A stretch of DNA of 64,000 nucleotides from Pyrrhosoma nymphula (GCA_963573305.1 OY754335.1:49125985-49189984), one strand, 5' to 3'. Shown: positions 22,841 to 34,089, numbered from the stretch's first letter. Notes: a model not told the origin generated them from the letters alone. Translations and numbers: made by a program.

Positions 22841-23808
22841 GCGTTGTGAATGATGAATTTCGCTTTTCTTTTGTCTATTGGAACTTGAAAGTAAACAGTG
22901 TGAAATTAAACAGTCCAGTCAGGTTTTCTCAATAATATGTCTTGCCTAGCGTGGCTAATAAATGTTTCTCCAAAATCAGACTCTGGTTGAAATTTCATTT
23001 TGAGCAGCCTTGCGATATCTATATCCAATCTCTTATACGAGAGACAATTATATGCATGAATGTAAAATTTATCTCGGAAACGGCCCAAGTGATTTTAATG
23101 AGACTGCCTATCTTGAGAGTTTTAGGTACGGGAAATTCATTGAGTTAGGTCTGACCTTCGGAAAAATCCATTTAGGGATCGAATTCGGGCCAAGAATAGA
23201 TTTCTGGGCCAAACCGCGAAAAGCATGGGGATCAATGCAAACTCTTTAACGTGGCATTTTTTATTATATGACTGTAAATATGATAAAATACATAAAAGAC
23301 GATGAAACATGAACGTAATTACGCAGAAAAGGTAACATTTTGTTTTTTATAGCATTCGGTGTTGGCTAAATGATCTATAAATGAAGGTAATTGACATCAA
23401 ATTATCTTCGTGATTTTATTATCTTTATTAAGATTATCTCCATGGTTACAGCCGTTGTTGCACTCAGGGTTTTGGGTGCTTTCCGAACACCTTGCGCAGA
23501 CTAAGACACATGATTGCAGATGGGAACACCTGAGCACATATTCAATTCGACTATTGCAACGGTCTACGCCGAAGTGTTTCCAAAATGTCGGGACGATATT
23601 CTACCTCTATAAAGAAGTGGTCAAACTCGTATCTTGAAAGATGAAACTCAGAATCAGTATTGAATTTTTTCAAGCAATCATCACAGTTAGCCAGTTAGTT
23701 AGACATTGGGATATTCCTGTTTCTATTTATACACATTTCCCCGTTATCACAAGTTTCGTCTGATAGCGCACAACCTAACGCCGGTTAACTACAGGGAGAA
23801 TGTTTTTC
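22841..23808. other. No supported gene
   Basis: Overlapping short frames (22942-23249, 23410-23637) have no recognisable domains or splice context. I see no repeats. Confidence 0.4.
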
Positions 23809-23892
23809 AATCTGCTTAGCGCAGATGACGTCCCATATGTCATGGATCACGCTCTGCGCTAAATAGATTAAAACAGTTTAGCGCAGCTACGT
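23809..23892. repeat. Small inverted repeat with TTAGCGCAG motifs
   Basis: AATCTGCTTAGCGCAGA (23809-23825) pairs with 23853-23869 at 15 of 17 bases. A third TTTAGCGCAG follows near 23877. It looks like a foldback fragment. Confidence 0.6.
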
Positions 23893-23958
23893 GATTGGAA
23901 AGCACCCCTTATGATTTGACGTGTTTGTTTATTTACGCAACAGGATGGCACATACCGT

Positions 23959-24114
23959 CAGTGACGGATTAACACATTTGGGGGCCTGTAGGCAGTACAA
24001 ACAACAACACGTTACTAAACAAGTTGCTAGAGAAGAAAGGAGAAAACAATTCTCAGGGCCCCTCCGGGGCCCATAGACAACTGCCTACTTGGCCTTATTG
24101 GTAATCCGGCACTG
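23959..24114. mobile_element. 156-bp hAT-type MITE
   Basis: Terminal inverted repeats CAGTGACGGATTA and TAATCCGGCACTG match at 12 of 13 bases. The flanking octamers CATACCGT (23951-23958) and CATAACGT (24115-24122) match at 7 of 8. Inside, GGCAGT/ACTGCC and the GGGGCCC-like centre continue the symmetry. There is no coding capacity, so it is a non-autonomous hAT derivative. It is a different family from the element at 16.2 kb. Confidence 0.85.
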
Positions 24115-24122
24115 CATAACGT

Positions 24123-24811
24123 AGCCGGAGAATTGAACTGTGGGTGGGCTTGCGGCGTGATTTCCAATGACGTTCCAAACATTCATTTGCGAAGCCTGTG
24201 GTTTTTTCTTGAATACGCCTGAAGAATAGTCACAATCCGATCGAACATCGGCCTCCAGATATTTTAACAGATTGGCGACGAGAACTAAACCGGAGAGTTA
24301 TATCTTAGTCACTCGCTTAGTGTGATGAAGAGAAAATAAATGTGGAATTCATTATTCGTAATGCATAACATTTCCTCCCTTTTTCTGAACAAAAATACCA
24401 ATTCAATGTAGCAAAATACACAACCAAAACCAACTCAAGGTAGCATAATAGACATGTCATGAGAATCTTAATATCCGTTGAAACGGCATTGAAAAGGCAG
24501 TGTGGGAACACAGTGCATCCACAGCTGTAGCGAAGCTCACGTTGGATCGATCGAGGTATATCAATCACCCCTTGACCCTTTGAGCTTCTCATGACGGGCA
24601 AAGTGAAGACATCTCAAGCAAGCACGCAGGTCGGCGACCTCTCCGTGGTCTACCTTGCTCATCAAACGCTGTTTGACTGACGTAGGAAAATGGCACTCAG
24701 CGAAAGCGAATGCATCGTCACTATCCAGGACAGAAATGTTGAATTAACGGAATGGAGAAAGCCGCGCGTTTGGTTAAAAATATTCTCACGAGCGGACACA
24801 AATTTGTTACA
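24123..24811. other. No supported gene
   Basis: A 94-codon minus-strand frame at 24317-24601 has no family resemblance. Nothing else is clear. Confidence 0.4.
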
Positions 24812-24894
24812 GGATTGATTCTTCTTCTAATTTCCGGGATATTCAATGCGTGGTTCTAGTTCTTGGACGGTATTTCGCAGGCTATCTGTTAGTT

Positions 24895-24965
24895 CTACAT
24901 CTACATGCTACCATGCGAGCCTTCTTAGAGGCGTGTGACTGAGGGTATTGGGACAACAGCCATGA
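24895..24965 (+). repeat. LINE 3'-tail module
   Basis: CTACATCTACATGCTACC, GCGAGCC, TTAGAGGCGTGTGACTGAGG and the end GACAACAGCCAT align with the module at 2805-2870 and, in reverse complement, with those at 5359, 25947 and 50543. Confidence 0.6.
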
Positions 24966-25301
24966 AAGAGGAGGGCCTAGCATGTAGTGTAGCCTCCGAA
25001 CATGGAACGGCTCCCAACGTAGTCCCTCCATCAGCTGTCTGGCACATTCTGTTTGCTCATTTCAATTTTCAGCGAAACGTGCGGCGTTCCTTTGTATTTT
25101 ATTTACTTCTCCAATTAAATTTTTCTGTGCAGGATTCCGAATGCTCGCGGTGCATTCAAGGTGTGGCCTAACCGCAGCCAAGTAGAATCTATATTTCCCT
25201 TTTTCATTGGATAACCTTCGCACTATTCACTTGATAAATCCTAGTTTAAACATCCAATTTTCATGCATCACTTTGCGGAACTTCATATTGATGGAGCATA
25301 T

Positions 25302-25411
25302 CAATAACTTGATATAATCTACACTCAGAGTCGGTGTGTGCTGTACCAAGTCTACTACTCGAATCTTTCTTATTCTACTCAAATCTGAGTGTGGATTATA
25401 CCAAGTTATTG
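25302..25411. repeat. 28-bp inverted repeat
   Basis: Arms 25302-25329 (CAATAACTTGATATAATCTA plus CACTCAGA) and 25384-25411 pair at 26 of 28 bases around a 54-nt spacer. Confidence 0.9.
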
Positions 25412-25914
25412 ATTTACTCAAGTAAATCCTAAGTAGTTTCTTTAATGCAGAGGTTAAAATGTCTACGGGCTAGTAGAAGTCTGCAGGTTGAACGGCGAAA
25501 TACCGTCCAAGCACTGGAACCACGCTGTGAATGTCCTGGATATCAGAAGAAGAATTATCCTTAGCCGTACCCAAACCAACGTAACATCTCTTTACAGGAG
25601 TATTTAGAAGGACTGAACCACTCGAGGTTCGAAGTCAACACTCTAGGCTTGTTTAACTTTTTGCTCGCTACTTTGCTAGTTCACTGTTTTACTATACAAG
25701 TCACACCTCAGGAATTACAGGTCGACATGGTGGATATTATTGTACTTGACCAATGCATCTGTAGGACTGACAAGAGCAAAAAAGAGAGAAATTGCTGTCC
25801 AACGAATTGGTTTAAGAATTATTTCTTCCCATGGCGCCTTTAACGATTACAAAAAGAACATAACTAAAGAATATTCCGTTTTCTCATTTTAGTATTCTAA
25901 CTTTTTGTCCCAAC

Positions 25915-26450
25915 CTTTAATTCTCTTTCCTGTGCTCTTCTATTTTATGGCTGGTGTCCTAAAATCCTTATCACACGTTGTGGAGGCAGCTCGCGGTGTT
26001 GTATATAGAAGTAGATCATCATCATGAGAAGTTATCAATCCGGAGATTAATTTTGAGGATACCGGGACTAGCCACGGTAGTTACCTTTACGGAGTTTCTC
26101 GCAAGTGCAATATCGTAATCCGGAGATTGGTTTGCTACAGCTCCCTACTCTACTCTCCTATCATCTACATTCATTACTTCATATGTTTTCATTTGACTTC
26201 CGTCATAATTCATTCGTCTAATGTATTCCATCCTTGGTCTTCCTCTGTAGTTTTTACTATTCATTTCTCCTTTAATTATTCTTTTCAAATGGCTATTATG
26301 CCGTGAAATGTGTCCAATTACTTTGCCTCATCTTCTTTTCAGAGTTATCATTATAAATATCTCTCTCACTCTTGTGATGATTCTCTCCACCCATTTGATC
26401 TTCATCATTCTTCGATAAATTCAAATTTCCATAGCCTCCAATCTCTGTTG
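25915..26450 (-). mobile_element. Decayed LINE 3' end (RT C-terminus and 3' tail)
   Basis: On the minus strand from 26450 the frames read RLEAMEIWIYRRMMKIKWVE, then GKVIGHISRHNSHLKRIIKG and YRGRPRMEYIRRM, with a stop between the first two blocks. This is the conserved post-RT tail of non-LTR elements (LEA-E-W-YRRM, IGHI-RH-SLLK-II-G, GRPR). The frame ends at about 26155. A 3' UTR follows with two copies of AATCTCCGGATT and then the module ending GGACACCAGCCAT (25959-25947). It is 5'-truncated, frame-damaged and inactive; same family as 5275-5720. Confidence 0.82.
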
Positions 26451-26495
26451 TTACGTAGGTATTTTGAAATATATAAGGCTTTCCCGGCGTATGGT

Positions 26496-26667
26496 GATAT
26501 TAAAGGTTGTTCGGGCTTCCCACCGGATTAAACTCTCCATCTCTGGCGACGTTTCGATGTACGTGCCATTCCTAGGGCATATGTTCTGGTGACGATGGAC
26601 GTACATCGAAACTTCGGCAGAGATGGAGAGTTTAATCCGGTGGGAAGCCCGAACAACCTTTAATATC
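26496..26667. repeat. 172-bp near-perfect hairpin element with hammerhead-like core
   Basis: Arms 26496-26564 and 26599-26667 are each 69 bp and pair at 67 positions around a 34-nt loop. On the plus strand CTGGTGA (26586-26592), one base, GATG-GACGTA-CATC and GAAAC (26608-26612) give a core one change from the hammerhead CTGATGA...GAAAC order, continuing to GAGAGTTTAATCCGGTGGGA and AGCCCGAACAACC. The left arm carries the same GAAAC half on the other strand. The near-identity of the arms suggests a recent origin or gene conversion. Confidence 0.75.
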
Positions 26668-27027
26668 GCAGCTATTACTGTCGAAAATTACAGTCGTACA
26701 CGGAGATTCTCCTAACGTATTTTTTAAAGTTCTTCCATACTAGTGGCTTATATTTACTGGCTGATAGTAAACTCCTCTGTTGACGGAATGGCTTTTTTGC
26801 TTGGACTATTCTGTTCACAATATTTTTCTTCTCTCATCATTGGTGTTCCTACTTCGCTGAAAGCAAAATTCTTACATTTTGCGCACGTTTCTGCCGTCCA
26901 AGTTTGAGGGTAACTCTTTCTTCTTAATTTATTCCACAAATGATACTGTTTGGTTTTATTTTTATTTTTTTCTTCATAGTTTTTTTCCATACTGTTCAAA
27001 ATTCTCGTTAGATCTTCTTTCTTCTCT
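26668..27027 (-). other. Unrecognised lysine-rich frame
   Basis: A minus-strand frame (27098 to 26754) encodes a lysine- and asparagine-rich 114-residue stretch including WNKLRRKSYPQTWTAETCAK. A second frame lies directly upstream (27318 to 27103). No domain is visible. The frames lie beside a LINE remnant and a hairpin, so they are more likely element debris or chance than a host gene. Confidence 0.2.
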
Positions 27028-27101
27028 GAATTGCTTTTATTCGGGTTTTTCCCGCGTTGATTCATTTGAACAATTCTGAGAAACCCGAATAAAAGCAATT
27101 C
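27028..27101. repeat. Perfect 21-bp inverted repeat
   Basis: GAATTGCTTTTATTCGGGTT plus T (27028-27048) is exactly complementary to 27081-27101 around a 32-nt spacer. It may be a foldback fragment. Confidence 0.92.
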
Positions 27102-28381
27102 ATCAAATACCCGCGGAAGCCTCCGTACCTTCTTTCTTCTCTGCCAAAATTCCTACGTCATTACCAAAGCGTGGCATGCTTATTGTTCCTTTTTTATTTG
27201 TATTCCCTTTCTTAACTTTTCCTTTATTTTGCACTTTCAAAGTAAATATTGAAGATTTAGATGTCGATATAGAATTAAGGGATAATGAAGCTAGTGTAAG
27301 GGTTCCCAAAGTGGTCATTATATTGTCATCATATATATCATCAAAGTGGTCATAATAAGCTCCGGAGTCGATGTACCAAAGGTAGTTAAATTGGCTTTCA
27401 TAATAAATATCTAAATATTATTGCACTTCTCGTAAATGTCAACGTGTAATGAATCAATTAATGTGATATGTTTGCTAATGAATATATTTTTATTAATATT
27501 TTGAAGCGAGGGCAGGTCTGCCATACACAAGCATTTTTTTTATTAAAAAATACGACTCAAATGCTATTTTCGATGATTAATAAACGCTTTACATATGCAA
27601 TATAATAATCAAATAAACATATTTATGCTAGTCTTAATTAAAAACGCAATATTAAAGAGGAGGGGGTCGATAAAATATTGAGATATTCTTTAAATGGTCG
27701 ACAGTCAAAAATTTTTGGGAAACCTTAGGGTTACCTATAACTTTTTTGTGGAGCAGTATATGAATGGATTTATTTCTTTAAGTACCACGCCTATTTTCTA
27801 CCTAGTCCAAAATGAAGCCGCTGACCTTATTAGTAGAATTTATGAGGCTATGATTGGATCTCTCAAATGGACACCATTATGTTGGGAAATACCAAATCAA
27901 AGGAAATATGTTATCAGTAAATTCGATATGCTGATCACGAACCTGATGGTCGCTCATCTGAATATTGCATGTTTCCTGAAATAAAGGTAGTTGAAGCTGA
28001 GGATATAAAATTTTTAAATATTTTATCGCACTATGATTTCATGTTCCGTCAAAAGTAAAAGCTTCAGAAGAGTTATTTTCGGAATCGCTTTGGTCAATAT
28101 TCTCTCAGGGCTTTATAGATTATTTTTTGCTTTTCTTTGATTTATAATTTATCTATTCTCATTCACACCACACAACGGAGAATATGCACTTCAAGCATAA
28201 TGTACAACGTATCCTTCCATAAGCATCGACCACAGTAAAGAATAACACTACTTGTCGGCTTGTTAAATCATAGCACAATAAAATATTTAAAACATTGATG
28301 CTCTCAACTTCAGCAATTTTTATCTCAGAAATAACTCAATGTTCAGACGAACGGCGATCCGGGGCCCTACTATGGTTCTCT
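27102..28381. other. AT-rich spacer, no supported gene
   Basis: A 96-codon plus-strand frame at 27694-27984 has ordinary composition but no recognisable family or splice context. The remainder is AT-rich and featureless. Confidence 0.35.
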
Positions 28382-28433
28382 ATAACGCGAGCGCTCGCGT
28401 TATCGTTACTTTTAAATTGCTCTCGTGAGAGCA
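28382..28433. repeat. Two adjacent short palindromes
   Basis: ATAACGCGAGCGCTCGCGTTAT, split here as ATAACGCGAGC and GCTCGCGTTAT, is a perfect 22-bp palindrome at 28382-28403. TGCTCTCGTGAGAGCA at 28418-28433 has 7-bp arms. Both are spacerless or nearly so. Confidence 0.9.
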
Positions 28434-29888
28434 AAACTTCAAAATTTCCTGTCTTTCTTTAAATTTTGTCAGTTGCTTTTAATCTTTAGTTTTAATTTTT
28501 GAAATGCTTTCTTTGGATAGTAGGTGACTGAGCATTGCCCTTCTGGAGTGGTTTGCGTTTTGGATTACGATAACGACAGCGCTACAGAAGGAACGGCATT
28601 CCTATCCCAGGTTCGGGATCAGTTAATCGAATTTTATTGTGCCCACTTTAAGAGGAATCTCATACCAAAGACATTAATATACGTTATAATGCCGTAAACG
28701 GGAATTTTTATGAACAGTTTATGCTTAGGAATATCAGGAAAGATTATTAAAACAATCCCAATGGAAAAAAACAAATAAACCTCTTGGAGAAAGTATATTT
28801 TTTAAGCTGAGTGCTTTTTTAACTTGTTCGATTCAGTTCTGAGGACGGAGTGTGCTTCAAAACATTGTAGAGTGAACATTTATAATCATATGGAAAAGTT
28901 TATAGCGACAGCATGCGAGGATCGTATCTATCCGCCAGGAATTTAATTTTTCATAACTCGGTAATTGCAGCCCTGAAATCAGTAGATGGCTAGGAAATAG
29001 GGTGATTGATAGTCTAGAGGAGGATCAATGAGGGTCTTCCTACATGGTAAGTTAATGCGTTACACAAATGCAGTAATGAGAACAATAATGAGATGAATCT
29101 AGCCTTTTTTATTCTGTGTTTACGAGTTTTTTTTACACAAAAACCAAATAAAAAACAAAACAAAAAACTTATTTGCACCAAAATAGGGTCCGTTGTCAGT
29201 TGACTGAGATGGTCACCTGATCATACCACAACGTCGTTTTTGGCATTCGAAGATTCCGGGTGACTTCCTCGGAGTATTTATCGCGAAACCCGTTGCACCT
29301 TTCGTCTACCGCCCGCTGACACCGACGCATTCCTCGGATCGATCCAGTTCAATTCGCCACTCTTCGTTTTTTCGTCACTTTTCGCCCCGGCAGGGGCCTC
29401 GGTGGTACGGGAGGGTCGGAACACAGGGCCCCCAGGCCGCGAGCTGGAACATTTGTCAAGACTCGCCCCGAAATCCTTCAATCCCTCAGCTTCGCAATCT
29501 TTCATCCGCTTCAAACCAGATGGGATTGAAATAAAATACGGCGATAATTTTCATCGAATGGCGATTCTTCTCGGGCAGCGGACTCCACTCTCGTCCCCCG
29601 TCGGTCATTAATCATCGTGATCCGTTCCAGGGTCGTTTCTCAGTGATTCGACACCCTTCATCTCCCCCCTCCCCTTAGAACCGATCCCACTCCGCTCACT
29701 TCCCGTGCCTCATTTCGAGCGCTAACTCCATTGTCGTTTCGACAAAGAGAGCAGCGGACACCAGTCCACTTGTCGAAGAAATGGAGAAGCTACGGGGAAA
29801 AGGTGGAAAGATATGCGGATAAGATGGAAAAAGAGCATTCGCATATTAATAAATTTGATGGTATTCATCCTGCCGAATTACGACGATG
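28434..29888. other. Spacer with one GC-rich patch
   Basis: Mostly AT-rich. The patch 29210-29760 is GC- and CpG-richer and shows overlapping frames on both strands with no family resemblance. It could be a regulatory region, but nothing in the sequence proves it. Confidence 0.35.
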
Positions 29889-29985
29889 AAATACGCGGAA
29901 ATTGCCTCGGGAAATAATTAGCTTGGGTCGGAAATCGAACTACGAACCAATGGTTTGCTGGACCAATGGACCGAATGCCTCCTGG
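29889..29985 (-). mobile_element. tRNA-derived SINE fragment
   Basis: On the minus strand a B-box-like GGTTCGTAGTTCGATTTCC is followed by CCCGAGGCAATTTCC, the same tail as the SINE pair at 37768-37922 (where it reads CATCAGACAATTTC after the B box). The A box is not clear. A diverged, possibly truncated copy. Confidence 0.55.
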
Positions 29986-30039
29986 TTTCTGTTCACGTTA
30001 AAGGATAGAGGACTCTTGATCTTCCTTTCGAGCAAAAAT

Positions 30040-31690
30040 GAAAAAAAATCGCTAGAAAACCACTCATAAGTCTTGGGAAATGCTCAATGGCTTGCCTGAT
30101 TGACCTCTATGTCATAAATGGTTCATAAAACAGAATGAAAGGTCTTTTTCTCAGCTGAGTTTTTTTTGCGGTCTTGGAGTTTAGTTATCAAATGATTCCC
30201 CTTTCAAAATATTATAATCGTCAACAGCAAACCTTTGATAAATAACTACCTAAGAAAAGGCAAGAGAACGCCAACACGGGGTAATCGCTGTTTTTCATTT
30301 TTTTGAAAGGCATAAATGCATTACCATTTAGGATGAACTGTCTAAAAAGCAGTATTCCAAAAATTTCGGATAAAAATTTCGACTGACGCATACATTGCTG
30401 AAAGCTTCCCTGAATTTACGGATGTAGGCATTTAATGAGAATATAATTGAAACCTGAATGCGTTCAATGAGAATTAAAAAAAAAACATTTTCTAGAGGAA
30501 AGAATAGGAACTGTAATATGCCAAACAATGGGCCCGAATAACTTCGAAGGAAGGGCCGCTATCATTTATGATGAAAATTTACTTATCTCATACAATTTAT
30601 TTATTTTATCCTTTGTTAAGAGTTCATTCGAAGTGCCCGCTCCTAGCCACAATTGTATTTTGTAACAACTGTAGTGATTTGCTAAAAAAAACTAAATAAT
30701 TAATCTGGATTCCTATCTTCATCATACAATTACGTTTAAAAACGCTCTTCCTGGGTCAGTTTTTCGCAAATTAAAGCTCTGATATTTTTTCGTGTGTTTC
30801 ACCTCTTTTTGACTAAGGGTTATGTAAACGAAGAGCTTGCAAACAGGATTTTGCTGACATAATTATACAGAGGGCATATTACTCTGTATTGAACACTGAA
30901 ATATGGATTTATATCTTAGAAACCACTTTAAACCCTTGGGTAAAAAAGTTCAGAATAGGAGCTGTGCGATGCCTAATATTGGGTCCGAATAACTCCAAAG
31001 GAAGAGCGCTCTCATTTATTATGAAACTCCAGATTTACTTCCCCAGCCTCTTGTCCTCTGGAAAGTTTCCCGCCCCCTTCTCAATTTCCCTGGTTTTTCT
31101 CTAATCCTTATCCTCTTTTAAGAGTCCCTAAAAAACCCACACTCCTATACTCACCAATCTTTTGTAGCATTTTTAGTATTTTGCTAATGATGCAACAATT
31201 AAGATAGATTCCAGCTTTAATTTTACCAAACATTTCCATAAAAGTGCCCTGCCTAGGCCAATTTTGGGAAAACATTATCTGTGATTATTTTTTGTTTAGT
31301 TTTACTTATTTTTGCATCCAGAGCCAAGTAATTTGAAGTTTAATTTGTCGAACAATTGGTGTGGCACGATAGCATTCTTTCGTTACTATTAGGTAGAGGA
31401 CAATTTACTCTCTGATCAATGCTGAAATGAGAAACAACATCGTTAGACATCCCTCAAAAGTCTTGGGAAAGAGAGGACAGAATAGGAGCTATGCCATGCT
31501 CAACAATGGGTCCGAATAACCTCGAAGGAAGAGCGCCGCTATCATTTATTATGAAACTCCAGATTCACTTCCCCAGCCTCTTGTCCCCTGGAAAGTTCAC
31601 CCCCCTCATCATTTCCCTGTTTTTTTTTTCAAACCCCCTATCCTCTCGTCTCCCCAGAGTCCCCACTCCTATCCTCACCAATCTTTAGCA
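30040..31690 (+). repeat. Diverged tandem duplication, three units of about 0.45-0.53 kb
   Basis: The block AGAATAGGA...ATGCC...GGG(C/T)CCGAATAAC occurs at 30501, 30952 and 31479. The last two copies continue together through ATCATTTATTATGAAACTCC, CTTCCCCAGCCTCTTGTCC and CTCACCAATCTTT. Upstream each has a C[CA]TTGGG or GTCTTGGGAAA block (30077, 30936, 31462). Unit lengths are 451 and 527 bp. I see no protein; the units look like segmental copies of non-coding DNA. Confidence 0.75.
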
Positions 31691-31724
31691 TCTTTTTTTT
31701 ATACATATACATACCTACCGCTCA

Positions 31725-32240
31725 CCCTTCCCTTTGACTTCTCCCACTCCTCACCGTCGTAAGGGCCGCTCCTCTATATGTCCTCCCCTCCATTCCCCCT
31801 CCCCTGCCCCCGGACGCTTCCATTCCTCCAAACTGAGACCCATTCCAAGCCCATCCCCGCGGTCTTATCCCCACCCTAACACTCCCATTCCACACACAAG
31901 AGTCTCAACCTCTCTCCTCTCTCTATCTCTCCCTTTCTCGCTCACTCCCCTCCCCCTACACCTCCTTCCCGCAATCCTTTGGCCTCCCCGCTCCCTTCTC
32001 CTTTCCCTTCCCTCACCATACCATCTCACCCCCCACCATACTCCATTTCATCCACTACCTCCTGCCGCCGCCAGCACAACTCTGCTGCCACCCCTCCGCC
32101 CCTCCCTCCAACGTCCCACCGCCGCCTCACAGATTCCCCACCCCACCTCCCAACACTCCCTCCCTCTCTTCCCCTCACTCCCCCATTCCCCTCTCGGACG
32201 CGCCACTACCGCCTCCTACGGACGCGGACACCGTCGCTAC
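31725..32240 (+). other. Long pyrimidine-rich tract
   Basis: About 500 bp is strongly C/T-rich on this strand. The 220-codon frame across it (31734-32396) is proline/serine/arginine-rich low complexity that follows from the composition, and it has no domains. I do not call it a gene. The tract could be a GC-rich promoter-side region or a triplex-prone sequence. Confidence 0.5.
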
Positions 32241-32433
32241 CGCCGCTTGATCAAAAGCTTCCAGGCAAGGAAGGAGTTAGGGAGTCCCCACAACACACAT
32301 TATGCTGCTCTCCGATCGTGGGCCGAGTTTGAGCCTTCGATGAGGGGTTGTGAGGAAGGCTGCGTCGTTGCCTCGTGCGTACCGCGATATGTTTGAGCCT
32401 GCTGCCCTTTCGGTTTCACCTTCTACGTTCGAG

Positions 32434-32800
32434 AGTGTGAGGTTATTACGAGTCTGCGGGCTGAACCGTGATCGAACCGTGTGCTGCCGACTGGAGATCG
32501 CGACTAGAAGGAACTGATCGTTGAATCCTGTGAGACGATTCGCCCAATCTTTTCGGATGCTGGAGTGTTTTTTTTACCCTTCCGGACCGGCTCATCAGTC
32601 GATTCTTTCAGCATCCACAACAGTGTGATAGTGTGAGGTTATTACAGATTGAAGGCTAAAGAGTGATCGAACTGTGTACACTGGAGCGGAGAGGTTGTAC
32701 CCAGAGAGACTGTCTTTCATCCCGGTGAGAAGGTTTGCTCAACCTTTTGGATGCTGGACTGATTATTTTATCCTCATCTGGACCAGCTCGGAACGTCGAG
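32434..32800 (+). repeat. Two-unit diverged tandem repeat, period about 196 bp
   Basis: AGTGTGAGGTTATTAC begins both units (32434 and 32630). Each continues in order with GTGATCGAAC[C/T]GTGT, CTGGAG, ATCC[T/C]G[T/G]GAGA, TTTTCGGATGCTGGA/TTTTGGATGCTGGA and GGACC. The units are about three-quarters alike. Confidence 0.7.
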
Positions 32801-34089
32801 GCAGTGCTCCCAGCCAGCCGGATTAGAAGGTCATCACAGCTTCGGACTGGTAGCGCCGGATGCCCAGTGGTCCATTCCGAGGATCCGACCACTAACGCCT
32901 TCGTTATTACCCCAACGGGACGGCGGGCGTTATCATCAAAGCGAGCGCCGTGCAGTTGGTGCCACTGGTGTATCACCTCGCAAGGTGCGCTTGCGAAGTT
33001 TTTATCGGGCTGGGCTTAGTTGGGGATGAGGATTAGCGGAAGGAGTGTAGTGAAGTGGAGTGGGTGAGCTTCAAGGAATAGCTGAAACGTTGGGTGTCCT
33101 GTTTTGTCAATGTGTTTGCGCGTGACTTTGTCGGCCTCACTGGGGAAACACCGGCCTGACAACATTCTGCACCCAGTGGTTTCATGCTGATTTGTTGATC
33201 GATAAGTAAGTCTTATGGTGCCCTGTAAATCTGTGCCACCCCTACCCCCGTGGACATGTGACCCCCAAACATTGTTTACGATGACCTGAACCGATGACTC
33301 GTGTGATTCACTTGTGTCTCCCACGGACGTGCTTACTCGCGTGAGTAAAAGGTCTTTGTTGTGGGCACTGTTGTGACCGATACTACAAAGGAACAATTGG
33401 ATGTTGGCAAGGGTCTCATAGCAAAGCGGTAGCACCTGTCTTCTTTTGGGCCACACTGCCATGCTGTGAGACGTGAAGTTTTGCATGTTTTTTAGGTGTG
33501 GAAACTTTTTCCATTCCGTATCAAAGAGGACAAGAGTGATATTCCAGTTTTTTCTCCGAGAGGTTATTTGAAACTAATGCTAAAAACTAAAGTCATCTGA
33601 TTACATCTCCCATGTTGAGAAGAAGAATCTGTCATCTTGGACTCTGTTGCATTAATCCCTTAGCGAGCTGTGTTGATAAATTTCAGTGGCCGCCATTACG
33701 CCTCTGATACTCAGCACACAACTTGGAGTGAAAGAGCTAATGGGATACTTCTAAACTCAACCGACCAGAATGCGCGTGTTTGGTAGTTGAGCATTCTGGG
33801 AACCGGCTGATTGTTTGTGGAAGGAGAAAGGCTAAGTGTCCCGATCGATTGGACCCCGTTTCCCAGAAGTGGGCAAAATAAACGAAAGAACATCGACGGA
33901 GGAGAAATCAACAGATTCTTCACAATATAAACGAACGCTTTCGGAAAACGTCACTGGTGTATCCTGTCGCCGTCTCGACCCGTCCTCCAAACTGGACCTC
34001 GAAGGACGAACGTATAAAAAAATAAAGAGGTGAGGTGAGCAACTTGATATTTGTGAAGTGTAAACGGGTCCGTTTTATTGGTTTTGTTT
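32801..34089. other. No confirmed gene
   Basis: Base composition is near balanced. A 156-codon minus-strand frame (33486 to 33016) and a 65-codon plus frame (33836-34033, ending at AAAGAG with a GTGAGG donor-like sequence) are the best candidates; neither shows a known domain. This may be transcribed 5' sequence of a gene beginning nearby. Confidence 0.3.

Larger units (their letters stand above)
24812..25560. repeat. Segment bounded by diverged inverted repeats of about 66 bp
   Basis: The left arm 24812-24878 (ATTCTTCTTCTAATTTCC, GCGTGGTTCTAGTTCTTGGA, CGGTATTTCGC) matches the reverse complement of 25495-25560 over its full length with scattered differences. Between them are a LINE-tail module and a 28-bp hairpin. 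It may be one foldback element with later insertions, or two inverted copies of one repeat. Confidence 0.6.

Noticed and set aside
31734..32396. 220-codon proline/serine-rich open frame
   Set aside because: It follows from the C/T-rich composition; a second frame is open through the same DNA, there is no domain, and low-complexity residues dominate.
33016..33486. 156-codon minus-strand frame
   Set aside because: Residues look ordinary but there is no family resemblance or splice context; a frame of this length is not unexpected in 64 kb with GC-balanced DNA.
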